64,000 bases of DNA, taken from contig JAXLVB010000003.1 of NCBI GenBank assembly GCA_046329195.1, forward strand, positions 124,001-188,000, written 5' to 3'. The translations under genes were made by a program, and so were the position numbers. The notes under the pieces are model-generated. The model did no database searches. It saw only the letters and a list, made by a program, of their open reading frames with translations, and was not told where the DNA came from. Source of the DNA: JAXLVB01 sp046329195. Its GTDB lineage: Bacteria > Bacteroidota > Bacteroidia > Cytophagales > Spirosomataceae. Of this stretch, positions 34,095-44,036 are shown in pieces. The stretch's first letter is position 1. The number at the start of each line of letters is the position of its first letter.

Positions 34095-35573
34095 ATGAAC
34101 CGAATCGTCACCGTGGTTTTTCTGCTGTTGAACGGCTTGACTACCATCGCTCAAGAGGCCCAGAGCAAGATGATTGCTCGTGCTAAGGAACTTGAATTAA
34201 AGACACCCTACAAAGCACCTCCCGGCGATGCGCTGTCGCATCACACTTCGGGCTTTGCCAAAATCATGTGTTCTGCTGTTTTCATCACAGGACTAAACCC
34301 TGACTTCGCCGCCGAGAACGTTGGCTATTTTACAAGCCCCTATGCCGAACGGGCCAAAGTGGGCAAGCCCGTGATTGACTACAACAAAAAATCGGTTTCG
34401 ATTACCCTCCCCAATGGTGTTACTCGTACCGCTATTTATATTGGCGACCAAGGCTGTGTCACCTTACCAGAAGGACGTAATTCACTGAATTTCAAACCTA
34501 TCAAAGTTCCTCGAAATCTACCTAATGCCGCCACGACTCCGTGGCCAATGGGCGATGTGCTGCCCACCAGCCCCCTACCTTCTGAAATTGACAAGGCCAA
34601 AGTAGAACAGGCTGTCAAAGCAGCTTTTGAACCTGCCGAGGCACAAACGGCAGCATTCGTGGTCACCTACAAAGGGCGCATCATTGCTGAACGTTATGGC
34701 GAAGGCATTACCCAAAATACGCCTTTGGAAAGTTGGTCAATGGGCAAAAGCCTTTCAGCTACCATCATGGGTATTTTGATCAACAAAGGCGTCTATCATT
34801 TGGAACAATCCGCACCGATTCCACAATGGCAGGGCAAAGGCGACCCCAGAGCCAACATCCGAATTATGGACATCATGCACATGTCGAGTGGCTTGTACTG
34901 CCGTGCGCCTCAAGACCCTGATTTTAACCCCGCCTTGGGCTATCCCGACCATTTGTACTTATATACCGATGCCGGCAATTCGTTTGAGTATGCAGCTAAC
35001 TTGCCTCAGCAATGGCTCCCTAATACCGTAGGTCGCTACCGCAATTCGGACCCGGTGCTGACTAACTACCTCAACCGATTGGGCATCGAAAAATTGGGCG
35101 AGGTGTATCACACGTTTCCGCAACGAGCCTTGTTTGACAAAATTGGAGTCCGTACGATGGTGATGGAAACCGACCCATCGGGTAACTTTTTGACCCAAGG
35201 CTACGAATATGCCTCGGGGCGAGACTGGGCTCGATTGGGCAATCTGTACTTGCAAAATGGCGTTTGGAACGGCGAACGAATCTTGCCCGAAGGCTTCACC
35301 AAGTTTGTGAGCACCCTCGCCGAACCGTGGGTAGCCGACGGGCGGCCCATCTATGGCGGCTTGTTCTGGATCAATGGCGATGGTGCTCGCCCCATCCCCA
35401 AGGAGGCTTACATGATGCTGGGTGCTGGTGGTCAGTCAGTTACTATCATCCCTTCACACGACTTGGTAGTGGTTCGGTTAGGCCATTTCAAAGGGGCGCA
35501 AGCAGGGGCCAAAGCACTCAATAAGGCGTATTCTTTACTAATGGAAGCGGTGCCTGAGAAAAAGTCAAAATAG
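34095..35573 (+). CDS. Exported serine hydrolase of the class C beta-lactamase fold
   Basis: 492 residues with signal peptide MNRIVTVVFLLLNGLTTIAQ. The SxxK motif is SMGK (S215-K218), the YxN motif YRNSDP, and a third-box equivalent is LGAGGQSVTI. It is longer at its N-terminus (residues 30-190) than minimal members, with an unassigned region containing GDQGCVTLPEG. Such enzymes include 6-aminohexanoate-dimer hydrolases and D-aminopeptidases, which fits a locus of amide-cleaving enzymes. Confidence 0.9.
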   Translation: MNRIVTVVFLLLNGLTTIAQEAQSKMIARAKELELKTPYKAPPGDALSHHTSGFAKIMCSAVFITGLNPDFAAENVGYFTSPYAERAKVGKPVIDYNKKSVSITLPNGVTRTAIYIGDQGCVTLPEGRNSLNFKPIKVPRNLPNAATTPWPMGDVLPTSPLPSEIDKAKVEQAVKAAFEPAEAQTAAFVVTYKGRIIAERYGEGITQNTPLESWSMGKSLSATIMGILINKGVYHLEQSAPIPQWQGKGDPRANIRIMDIMHMSSGLYCRAPQDPDFNPALGYPDHLYLYTDAGNSFEYAANLPQQWLPNTVGRYRNSDPVLTNYLNRLGIEKLGEVYHTFPQRALFDKIGVRTMVMETDPSGNFLTQGYEYASGRDWARLGNLYLQNGVWNGERILPEGFTKFVSTLAEPWVADGRPIYGGLFWINGDGARPIPKEAYMMLGAGGQSVTIIPSHDLVVVRLGHFKGAQAGAKALNKAYSLLMEAVPEKKSK

Positions 35574-35820
35574 TCGGGGAGTCAAGATAGTCGGAAGAGT
35601 CGAATAGTCGTGAAGGTTGGGTCTGTCAAGGAAGTTGAGCTTGGTTTACCAATCTTGGTATTAGTCCACCAATAACTCATGCGTCAGTTGTCGAAGCGAA
35701 AAACTCCTAAAAAACGGTAGAAAGTTGCAGGCGCTGGCACCTTACACCATTACATAAGTTTCTGATTTAAAGTTACTTAAATCGTCAATCTTGGTTTTTT
35801 CACCTTAGTCCTTCATCCTC

Positions 35821-37542
35821 ATGAACAAACTCATTTACCTCCTTTGGTCTGGAATTGTTTTGTGTTCGTGCCAGCAAAAAAATGGTAACCAACAGGCCGT
35901 CAACCAGCCAGACGCCACGGCAATCCCTACCTGTGCGCCAGAAGTAACCGACAAATTATGGTATTCCTCTGGTAAAAAAGCGCCTTTGCTGAGTGGTTTG
36001 GAAGGGCTGCATTACCCAATTTCGACCAAGAATGTCGAAGCCCAGCAGTACTTTGATCAAGGGCTGATGCTGTCATTTGGTTTTAATCACGCCGAAGCCG
36101 CACGGTCTTTTTATGAAGCCGCCCGACAAGATTCGGCTTGTGCGATGTGCTGGTGGGGTTTTGCGTATGTGTTGGGTCCTAATTACAATGGAGGCATGGA
36201 GTCCGACAATTTTACACGGGCATACGATGCCGTACAAAAAGCCAACTCATTAGCGGTATCATCCACGCCAAAAGAGAAAGATTTGATTGAGGCCCTAACC
36301 TACCGCTATACCAACGATACCACCCTTGCCCGTTCGGTGCTTGATTCTTCGTTTGCCGTTGCCATGCGAAAAGTTTATAAAAAATATCCCGATGACGTAA
36401 CCATTGCTTCACTTTTTGCGGAGTCGTTGATGGATTTACACCCTTGGAACTTGTACAAAAAAGACGGAGAGATTCAACCGTGGACACCCGAAATTTTAGC
36501 CGTGCTTGAAAAAGGACTGAAAATAAATCCACGACATGCGGGTCTCAATCATTTTTACATTCATGCCGTCGAGATGTCGCTCCATGCTGAAAAATCCGCA
36601 CCTAGTGCCGACCTGCTTCTTGATTTGGTACCAGGGTCGGGCCATTTGGCACACATGCCTTCGCATACGTACATCCGCATAGGTCGGTATCATGACGGTG
36701 TTGTGGCTAATCAAAAAGCTGTTCTGGTTGATAGTTTATACACTGAGGCGTGTCATGCACAGGGTGTGTATCCACTGGCATATTATCCGCATAATTATCA
36801 TTTTTTAGCTGCTTGTGCGACGCTTAGTGGTGAATCCAAAAATGCCCTGAAAGGAGCCAATGCTACCGCTGCCCATGCACATAAAAAACTGTTTCAAGAA
36901 CCCGGCTGGGGCACCTTACAGCATTACTATACCATTCCGTGGTATGTAGCCGTAAAGCTTGGTTTATGGGATGAGATTCGTCATTCGCCTGCTCCTGAAA
37001 AAGCACTTAACTATCCATCGGTAATTTGGCATTATGCACAGGGGATGGCTATGTTGTCACAAAACAAGACCGCTGAGGCCAAGAAACACCTTGTTAGCAT
37101 GAAAGCCATTATGACCGACACCACACTCAAAGCCTTGACCATTTGGGGTATCAACAGTGTTTTTGATTTATGTCTGATTGCTTCAAAAACATTGGAAGGT
37201 GAAATCAATGCCAAAGAGAAAAAATACGCCACAGCGATTTCGCTCTTGCAGGAAGCTGTCAACATAGAAGATGCTCTTAACTACAACGAACCGCCCGATT
37301 GGTTCTTTTCGGTTCGCCATCATTTGGGAGCCGTATTACTTGATGCTCAAAAAATTCAAGAGGCTCAACAAGTATATGAAAAGGACTTGAAGAATTATCC
37401 CAAAAACGGCTGGGCCTTGAAAGGACTGATGAATGTGTACGAAAGATTGGGTAATGTCCCAAAATACACGGAAGCAAAAAAACAATTTGATGAAGCATGG
37501 AAACAGGCAGACATTACCATTTCGTCTTCAAGAATTTTATAG
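35821..37542 (+). CDS. TPR-containing lipoprotein
   Basis: 573 residues. Lipobox LCSC near residue 17 (MNKLIYLLWSGIVLCSC). The mature part contains tetratricopeptide-like helical repeats, for example AQQYFDQGLMLSFGFNHAEA followed by ARSFYEAARQDSACAMCWWG, and late repeats with AQQVYEKDLKNYPKNGWALK. HAGLNHFYIHAVEMS and AHMPSHTYIRIGRYH are histidine-rich segments that recur in this Bacteroidota family. Function unknown, perhaps a binding or scaffold protein for the surrounding hydrolases. Confidence 0.82.
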   Translation: MNKLIYLLWSGIVLCSCQQKNGNQQAVNQPDATAIPTCAPEVTDKLWYSSGKKAPLLSGLEGLHYPISTKNVEAQQYFDQGLMLSFGFNHAEAARSFYEAARQDSACAMCWWGFAYVLGPNYNGGMESDNFTRAYDAVQKANSLAVSSTPKEKDLIEALTYRYTNDTTLARSVLDSSFAVAMRKVYKKYPDDVTIASLFAESLMDLHPWNLYKKDGEIQPWTPEILAVLEKGLKINPRHAGLNHFYIHAVEMSLHAEKSAPSADLLLDLVPGSGHLAHMPSHTYIRIGRYHDGVVANQKAVLVDSLYTEACHAQGVYPLAYYPHNYHFLAACATLSGESKNALKGANATAAHAHKKLFQEPGWGTLQHYYTIPWYVAVKLGLWDEIRHSPAPEKALNYPSVIWHYAQGMAMLSQNKTAEAKKHLVSMKAIMTDTTLKALTIWGINSVFDLCLIASKTLEGEINAKEKKYATAISLLQEAVNIEDALNYNEPPDWFFSVRHHLGAVLLDAQKIQEAQQVYEKDLKNYPKNGWALKGLMNVYERLGNVPKYTEAKKQFDEAWKQADITISSSRIL

Positions 37543-37543
37543 T

Positions 37544-37582
37544 GATTCCATCACATAGGCGGACGGCAAGTCTGATGGAATC
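37544..37582 (+). terminator. Hairpin after the TPR lipoprotein gene
   Basis: GATTCCATCA and TGATGGAATC pair perfectly over 10 bases with a 19-base loop; the left arm overlaps the region just past the stop. The arm sequence is the same as part of the 6236-6268 hairpin. Confidence 0.55.
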
Positions 37583-37620
37583 TCTCAATTACTTAGCAAT
37601 TTATTTACGCTCTATGTGAT

Positions 37621-38316
37621 ATGAAAACACTAACCCCAAAATTGCGCTTTGACCTTTCGGGCTATTATTTTATTGGATTGGTAGGACTCATTTTGGTGGG
37701 TTTTTGGCCCTCTTACTTTTCCAAATTCTTTGATGGTACGGCTAATTTTACGTTCTATTTTCATTTCCATGCCTCTATGGTTGGTACATGGGTCGTGATG
37801 CTAATTGTGCAGCCCATACTCATCCGAAAAAAGAAATTGGCATGGCATCGGCTTATCGGTAAGGTATCGTATCTCGTATTCCCTTTGGTCTTTGTTTCTA
37901 TTATTTTGTTGTCGCATAGCAGGCAAACTACTTTTGCCGAAGGGTGGGACATCGGTTTATGGGTCACCTTCAAAGACTTGCTCATTTTGGGAGTGGCTTA
38001 CTGTATTGCCATCAAATACCGACATCAAGTTGACCTTCACGCCCGAGGTATGATTGCCACAGGACTTGTCTGTATTGAGCCTGCGGCGGCACGTATTCCA
38101 TTCCATCCTGAGTATGGTTATTTTGTGGTGTTGGCTCTTGTCTATTCGGTATTAGGAATCTTGATAATTATGGAAAGAAATCAGAAAAAAGGACGCTGGG
38201 TTTTTCCGTTGATTCTGGGTCTATACCTTATGGTTCATGCTGTCCTTATTTTCGGTATCCATTTTAGTTGGTGGCAGGCTTTCGGGCGGTGGTTTTATAG
38301 CTTACCATTGACGTAA
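37621..38316 (+). CDS. Seven-helix-type membrane protein, unknown function (paralogue of 43085)
   Basis: 231 residues with six or seven hydrophobic segments. Histidines conserved with the gene at 43085 lie at FHFHASMVGTW and in the WHRLIGKVSY / LHRRVGKLSY motif, so these two proteins are paralogues. QPILIRKKKLAWHRLIGKVS is the most conserved stretch. I recognise the pattern as a Bacteroidota membrane protein but not the function. Confidence 0.8.
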   Translation: MKTLTPKLRFDLSGYYFIGLVGLILVGFWPSYFSKFFDGTANFTFYFHFHASMVGTWVVMLIVQPILIRKKKLAWHRLIGKVSYLVFPLVFVSIILLSHSRQTTFAEGWDIGLWVTFKDLLILGVAYCIAIKYRHQVDLHARGMIATGLVCIEPAAARIPFHPEYGYFVVLALVYSVLGILIIMERNQKKGRWVFPLILGLYLMVHAVLIFGIHFSWWQAFGRWFYSLPLT

Positions 38317-38451
38317 GAGAAAACACGCCTATTTTCAACTAAGACACTCTTTTTCAGTACATTAAAACAACAAAATCATTCTCCACGGCTGGTGTCCGCC
38401 CCAGCCCGACACAAAATCACAAATAATTTACACGCATTAACCTACACTAAA

Positions 38452-39792
38452 ATGATAAAAAGTTTATCCTTAACCAGCTCAACTACCCATTTGCTGAACG
38501 CAGTTGGCATAAAAAACCATCAATCGCCCACGGTGGACAAGCAAACGCTTTGGTTTCGAGGAATAACTTTTCTGGTCTTATGGCTCGCTCAGTCGGCAGT
38601 TGTCTCTGCTCAGGTAAAAGCCATTTATGTTGGTGAATTAATTGACGGACTTGGCAAAAAAATCACAAATGCAGTGGTGATTGTCAATGCCGACCGCATT
38701 GTAGGAGTAGGTAAAGAAAAGGAAGTGTCTGTGCCTCCCAATGCAGAAATCATTGACCTGAGGAAATATACAGCCATTCCAGGACTGATTGACGCCCATA
38801 CGCACATGACCTATTATTGGGACAAAACCCGTGCTGGCGACCCTTGGACCCAAGGACGGACAGTACAACCCGCTGTCAAAGTTTTCTTAGCGCAGGAAAA
38901 TGCAAAAAAAACCCTTGAAACGGGCGTAACTACGGTACGGGACTTAGGAGCAAGCGACAATATGAGCTTTGCCATGCGTGAATTGATAGACAGGGGCGCC
39001 ATGAAAGGCCCCCGAATGTTTGTGGCGGGACAAGGTTTAGGCATTGGTCGAACGAAAGGCATTACCGAAGTACAGCAATTTGCCGAAAAACAGCTTGCCT
39101 TAGGAGCCGATTGGGTCAAGATGTTTGGCTCTACTGGCAGTGCAAAAGATGTGACGGGTTTTCAGACATACAGTTATGAAGAAATGAAAGCGGCCGCAGA
39201 GGTGGCTCATAAAGCAGGAAAACGCTTGGCCGTTCACTCTTATGGTCCCGACGGTGCCAAAGCGGCCGTAAAAGCTGGTGCCAATACCATTGAGCACGCC
39301 ACGGATGTTGATGATTCTACCTTCGCAGACATGGCCCGTCTCGGGATTTTCTACGTTCCTACGGTTGACCATAATCGTTATTATGCTGCTCATAAAGACG
39401 AATACGGCTATGACTCTACCGCTGTATTTGGGTTAAATCTTTTTGTAAAACGAAATTTTGAAAGCCTTAAAAAAGCTGTGAAAGCCAACGTAAAAATTGC
39501 CATGGGGTCAGATGCCGTCTTTACTGGATTCGGTGAGAATACCCGTGAATTAGAGTGGTTTGTCAAAGCTGGGATGACTCCTGAACAAGCACTGCAAACC
39601 GCCACAACAACCGGCGCTGAAATGCTCGGTAGAGAAAAGGAATTGGGGGCGATTGCACCTGGGTACTACGCTGATATTGTGGCCGTAAAGGGAAATCCTC
39701 TCAAAGATATTCAAGTGGTTATTCAGCAAGTAAAATGGGTGATGAAAGGTGGCAAAGTGGAAATTGACAAAACTAATGAATTGAAGAAATAA
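38452..39792 (+). CDS. Exported amidohydrolase (imidazolonepropionase/prolidase-like)
   Basis: 446 residues from the ATG at 38452. A long N-terminal region leads to one hydrophobic segment (about residues 37-53, ITFLVLWLAQSAVVSAQ) that probably acts as signal or anchor. Metal-binding motifs of the amidohydrolase superfamily: IPGLIDAHTHM (H116, H118), AVHSYGPDG, TIEHATDVD and IAMGSDAVFTG. Related enzymes include Xaa-Pro-type dipeptidases and imidazolonepropionases. The substrate is probably a peptide or cyclic amide. Confidence 0.9.
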   Translation: MIKSLSLTSSTTHLLNAVGIKNHQSPTVDKQTLWFRGITFLVLWLAQSAVVSAQVKAIYVGELIDGLGKKITNAVVIVNADRIVGVGKEKEVSVPPNAEIIDLRKYTAIPGLIDAHTHMTYYWDKTRAGDPWTQGRTVQPAVKVFLAQENAKKTLETGVTTVRDLGASDNMSFAMRELIDRGAMKGPRMFVAGQGLGIGRTKGITEVQQFAEKQLALGADWVKMFGSTGSAKDVTGFQTYSYEEMKAAAEVAHKAGKRLAVHSYGPDGAKAAVKAGANTIEHATDVDDSTFADMARLGIFYVPTVDHNRYYAAHKDEYGYDSTAVFGLNLFVKRNFESLKKAVKANVKIAMGSDAVFTGFGENTRELEWFVKAGMTPEQALQTATTTGAEMLGREKELGAIAPGYYADIVAVKGNPLKDIQVVIQQVKWVMKGGKVEIDKTNELKK

Positions 39793-39819
39793 AAAACAAG
39801 AACATCAACTCAACCAAAA

Positions 39820-41394
39820 ATGACAAAAAATCTATTCTTAACCGTCGTCATCGTCCTGCTGTTGAGTGCAGTCAGTTTTCGACCTGATTCTAACTTGACA
39901 CCCATCAACGTAGAGGAATTGACCATCATCCAAATTCATACTGCCTACAAAAAAGGCACTTTTACCAGTCAACAGTTGGTAGCAGCTTACCTAGACCGCA
40001 TCAACCAATTTGACAAACCAATCAATTCCATCACCACGATCAACCCTCAAGCAATGGCGATTGCGAAAGCCTTGGATGAAGAGTACAAGAAAACTAAAGT
40101 ACTGCGACCACTGCATGGCATCCCAATCATTGTAAAAGACAACATCAACACCAAAGGACTCGCCACGACAGCTGGTGCACTGGCTTTGAAAGATTTTGTG
40201 CCTGATGCCGATGCTTTCGTCATTGACAAATTGGTAAAAGCGGGTGCCATTATCATTGCTAAGTCCAATATGGCCGAATGGGCGTTTACGCCTTGGCATT
40301 CGTTCAGTTCTACGCATGGCGCCACGCTCAATCCCTATAATACGGACTATGTTCCTGCTGGTTCGAGCGGAGGAACAGGTGCATCCATTGCGGCCAATTT
40401 TGCCACCATTGGGCTTGGTACAGATACGGGTAACTCTATCCGTGGCCCATCTTCTCATAACTCATTGGTAGGTTTTCGTACAACAATCGGATTAATCAGT
40501 CGTGCAGATATTGTGCCGCTCAATTTCAGAAATGATGTCGTAGGGCCCATGTGCAGAAGCGTCGAAGATGCCACTCGGGTGATGGAAATCATGGTGGGCT
40601 ATGACCCTAATGACCCTGTCACAAAGTATTCAGAAGGAAAAACGCCCCACAACTACACACAGTTTCTTCAAAAAAATGGGCTGAAAGGTGCCAGAATAGG
40701 AGTCTTGCGTGAAATTTGTGAAAACCTCCCTGCTTCCTCTGGTTTAGCTGGCAGTACAGGTATGGCAGACCCAGAGATTAAAGCCCTATTTGAAAAATCA
40801 ATTTTAGATATGAAAGCCATGGGAGCGGTCATTGTTGATCCGCTCACCATCCCTGACTTCTCTAACCTCCGAAAAGACCTGGTTTGTTTTGATTTTAGAG
40901 GTGATTTAGAGGCTTATCTGGCTAAATATGTCAAAAACGATACGATCAAAACCTTGGAAGACATTGTCAGGATAGGAAGCAAATCGAAATCTGCCGAAGC
41001 CCGAGTAAAGGCCAATCTTACCGTCCGAAATCCCAACTGCCCAGATGTTTACACGTCGCCCCGACGGATTGCTTTTCGGAAAGCCATTGAAGACAAAATG
41101 GATGAGTTGAAATTGGATGCCATTATTTATCCAACTTGGAATAATAAACCTGCGAAAACCAACACCTATAATGAAGAACTAAAACGGGTAGAATACTTGG
41201 GCGATAATAGCCAAATTATTGCCCCACACACTGGCCAGCCTGCCTTTACCGTTCCGATGGGTTTTACGACGGGCAATCTACCCGCTGGGATTCAGTTTTT
41301 GGGTAGAATGTATGCGGAGCCGACCTTAATCAAACTGACCTATGCCTACGAACAAGGCACCAAACACCGGGTACCTCCAATCCTCAAAAAGTAA
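39820..41394 (+). CDS. Exported amidase (amidase signature family)
   Basis: 524 residues with signal peptide MTKNLFLTVVIVLLLSAVSF. The Ser-cisSer-Lys triad can be placed: K106 (PIIVKDNINTKG), cis-Ser in PAGSSGGTGAS (181-185), and nucleophile S206 in GTDTGNSIRGPSS. The glycine usual before the nucleophile (DTGGS) is Asn here (DTGNS), a mild deviation. Hydrolyses carboxamides; GatA-like substrates are unlikely for an exported protein. It starts 27 bases after the amidohydrolase stop, so the two are in one operon. Confidence 0.92.
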   Translation: MTKNLFLTVVIVLLLSAVSFRPDSNLTPINVEELTIIQIHTAYKKGTFTSQQLVAAYLDRINQFDKPINSITTINPQAMAIAKALDEEYKKTKVLRPLHGIPIIVKDNINTKGLATTAGALALKDFVPDADAFVIDKLVKAGAIIIAKSNMAEWAFTPWHSFSSTHGATLNPYNTDYVPAGSSGGTGASIAANFATIGLGTDTGNSIRGPSSHNSLVGFRTTIGLISRADIVPLNFRNDVVGPMCRSVEDATRVMEIMVGYDPNDPVTKYSEGKTPHNYTQFLQKNGLKGARIGVLREICENLPASSGLAGSTGMADPEIKALFEKSILDMKAMGAVIVDPLTIPDFSNLRKDLVCFDFRGDLEAYLAKYVKNDTIKTLEDIVRIGSKSKSAEARVKANLTVRNPNCPDVYTSPRRIAFRKAIEDKMDELKLDAIIYPTWNNKPAKTNTYNEELKRVEYLGDNSQIIAPHTGQPAFTVPMGFTTGNLPAGIQFLGRMYAEPTLIKLTYAYEQGTKHRVPPILKK

Positions 41395-41649
41395 CCAATC
41401 TTTTACATGAAAAAACCTTTTAAGCAGCCCCCTCTAACTCTCTCCTATTGGTGGAGGCTTTAAATCATTGATGATTAAAGTATTGCTAAAAATCAACTGC
41501 TTGATGGTGATGGAAGTTCTCATAATTTGGCGCTTCCTTGTGCACTTTGTTTTAAACTTACGTATCTTGTAGCCATTGTTTTTGCAAGCAAGCTAACAAT
41601 GCACCTTGCCAATTACGCCCATAACCGCCTTATCCCCCATCAACCCAGC

Positions 41650-42975
41650 ATGAAACTCCAAACCATTAACCTTCTCGTTTTCAGCCTTTTTGTAGGCTTT
41701 TATTTTCATCTTACGCCCGTGTTGGCTCAAGACACCGAGCCGGGTCGAAGCGGCAAAGTAGAAGCTACGTACCAAAAAGAAATCGAGCAACTGGCTAAAA
41801 GTAAGCCTATTCAAAAAGCCTTTCAGTCGGTGGTAGCTCAGAATAAACGCAACCGTGAGGAGCTTATCATGCTCACCGAGATTCCGGCACCACCTTTTAT
41901 GGAAACCAAGCGGGGTATTCGATTTACGGCTATGCTCAAAGAAGCGGGCGCCGATTCCGTCTGGACTGACAAGGTGGGCAACGTGATTGCCTTGCGCAAG
42001 GGCAAAAAAAGTAACCGTTGCGTAGCGCTTGATGGGCATTTGGACACAGTTTTCCCCGAAGGAACCGATGTAACCGTCAAATTCAAAGGCGACACGCTCT
42101 ACGCCCCGGGCGTGGGCGACGATACCCGTGGCTTGGTGATGGTGGTTTCGATTCTGAGAGCCTTAGAAGAAGCCCAAATCGAAACCCAATCGGATGTGCT
42201 ATTTATTGGCTCGGTAGGCGAAGAGGGCCTCGGCGACTTGCGAGGCGTTAAGTACTTGTTTAGTGGCGAAAGCCGCAAGATTGACTCATGGATTTCGCTA
42301 GACGGAGGTGCATTGGGACAAGTCTGTACCATGGGACTGGGCTCGTATCGGTATCGGGTGACGTTCAAAGGCCCGGGCGGACACTCGTGGGGCGCTTTTG
42401 GGCGAGCCAATCCGCAGCACGCTTTGGGTTCGGCCATTCATTATTTTACCAGAGCTGCCGACAAGTTTACTCGCACAGGCGCCCGCACCAGCTATAACGT
42501 GGGGCGTATTGGCGGCGGTACGTCGGTTAATGCGATTGCGTTTGAGTCGTGGATGGAGGTGGACATGCGCTCAGAAATTCCCGAAAACCTCAACAAAGTA
42601 GATTCTATCTTGAAGGCTTCGGTACAGCAAGCACTCCAAGAACAAAACTCCATGAAGCGCAACGGCCCAGCCCTAACGGTCGAAATCAAGAAAATTGGAG
42701 AACGCCCCTCGGGCGAGCTTCCCGAAAGCCTACCCATCGCTCAGCGTTCGCTGGCGGCTACGGTGTATTTTGGAGTGGCACCGTTGATATCGAGAGGCTC
42801 CACCAACTCTAATATTCCTATTGCCAAAGGCATCCCCGCCGTCACACTGGGCCGAGGTGGCGACGGCAACAATGCCCACGCCCTCAACGAGTGGTGGATT
42901 GACACCGACGGCTACAAGGCCATTCAACTCGCCTTGCTGACCTTAGTGGCCGAGGCTGGTTTGGCCAATCCATAA
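41650..42975 (+). CDS. Exported M20-family peptidase (PepT/aminoacylase-like), second in window
   Basis: 441 residues from the ATG at 41650 with a signal peptide (MKLQTINLLVFSLFVGFYF). Motifs: GHLDTVFPEG (H130, D132), VGDDTRGLV (D157), GSVGEEGLGDL (E191/E192) and PGGHSWGAFG in the dimerisation domain. It lacks the C-terminal features of the CPG2-like paralogue at 32733 and is closer to PepT-like tripeptidases/dipeptidases. The frame upstream to 41527 has no signal sequence and is not used. Confidence 0.9.
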   Translation: MKLQTINLLVFSLFVGFYFHLTPVLAQDTEPGRSGKVEATYQKEIEQLAKSKPIQKAFQSVVAQNKRNREELIMLTEIPAPPFMETKRGIRFTAMLKEAGADSVWTDKVGNVIALRKGKKSNRCVALDGHLDTVFPEGTDVTVKFKGDTLYAPGVGDDTRGLVMVVSILRALEEAQIETQSDVLFIGSVGEEGLGDLRGVKYLFSGESRKIDSWISLDGGALGQVCTMGLGSYRYRVTFKGPGGHSWGAFGRANPQHALGSAIHYFTRAADKFTRTGARTSYNVGRIGGGTSVNAIAFESWMEVDMRSEIPENLNKVDSILKASVQQALQEQNSMKRNGPALTVEIKKIGERPSGELPESLPIAQRSLAATVYFGVAPLISRGSTNSNIPIAKGIPAVTLGRGGDGNNAHALNEWWIDTDGYKAIQLALLTLVAEAGLANP

Positions 42976-43084
42976 TGGAACATAAACCCACAAACCACCC
43001 TCAAACAACAATTACTAACTACCAGCCACTTATTACCTAAAATAATTAGCCCATTTTCAAATCATCCATCTCCTTGATAACTGT

Positions 43085-43804
43085 ATGAAACTGGAACGTA
43101 GTTTATTCCAAAAAAGCTACCTCTACTTTGTAGGCTTTTTTGTGTTGATGGTTCTGGGGTTTTGGTTTAGTTATTTCACCAAACTTTTCGATCAGGACAA
43201 TTATCGCATGCACACCCACGGTATCAGTTTGGTACTGTGGTGTGCCTTACTAGTAATTCAGCCGTACCTCATCCGTCAAAAGAAAACGGCTTTACATCGC
43301 CGGGTGGGCAAGCTGTCGTATGGGTTGGTACCTGTCATGGTGCTTACAACCTTGGATTTGCTCAAGTATCGAGCTCAGCAAAGTAAAGTCTTAGGCACGA
43401 TGGATTTTTTCTTTATCGCTTTGGTTATCAATGCCCTAATAGCTTTTTTAATTTTTTATGGATTAGCCATTTATCACAAACAGAAGGCCACCGTTCATGC
43501 TCGGTACATGTTGTGCACGGCTTTCCCGATGTTTACGCCCATCACCGACCGCATCATCGGGCATTATCTCCCAAGCCTTATTCCGCACTTGCCTACCATT
43601 GAGGGTAATCCGATTGTGCCTTTTGTAGGTTTTTTATTAGCGGACTTGCTGTTGGTCGGTTTCAGTATCTGGGACTGGCGTTCACACAAACGCTGGAATG
43701 TGTTTCCGCTGGCGTTGGGAATTTTGTTGCTCTATCATTATTCAGTTTTCAATTTTTACCGCTTTGCATTTTGGCAGTCGTTTTGCCAATGGTTTGTGCA
43801 GTAA
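43085..43804 (+). CDS. Membrane protein, unknown function (paralogue of 37621)
   Basis: 239 residues, about seven hydrophobic segments. Shares with 37621-38316 the FWFSYFTKLFD, HTHGISLVLWCALLVIQPYL and LHRRVGKLSY patterns, including conserved histidines. Later KATVHARYMLCTAFPMFTPI. Function unknown. The conserved histidines suggest a heme- or metal-linked membrane role, which is speculation. Confidence 0.8.
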   Translation: MKLERSLFQKSYLYFVGFFVLMVLGFWFSYFTKLFDQDNYRMHTHGISLVLWCALLVIQPYLIRQKKTALHRRVGKLSYGLVPVMVLTTLDLLKYRAQQSKVLGTMDFFFIALVINALIAFLIFYGLAIYHKQKATVHARYMLCTAFPMFTPITDRIIGHYLPSLIPHLPTIEGNPIVPFVGFLLADLLLVGFSIWDWRSHKRWNVFPLALGILLLYHYSVFNFYRFAFWQSFCQWFVQ

Positions 43805-44036
43805 ATCAGTACTATTTTGAAACGCTTGCTGTTCAACAAATTTTACCCCATAGTCACATAGAATGGTAAAAATCAACAAATTAGCATTTTTCAAAACTAT
43901 CAAATCAGCTACAATGTGCGCCAAAAAAGCACACAAGATTTTACAAACGAGGCTTTAGGTGGTGGAAGAATAGCCGCATACCTAAAGGAGTATTTTCTAT
44001 AAAATTTAAATCATCTTTTCAACCGTAACTTCCTTT

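Noticed and set aside
35574..35820. Short direct repeats of the GAGTC/ATAGTCG type after the serine hydrolase gene
   Set aside because: Only a few irregular copies within about 40 bases; no array and no clear function.
41410..41463. 18-codon frame beginning MKKPFKQPP
   Set aside because: Too short, no GG leader or other peptide-precursor feature; sits in a gap between two hydrolase genes.
43863..44005. Possible further short peptide gene with a GGG stretch (frame reading EALGGGRIAAYLKEYFL)
   Set aside because: The GGG frame has no ATG start and is shifted relative to the nearby ATG at 43863, whose frame stops at 43958. Without homologues it cannot be separated from chance.
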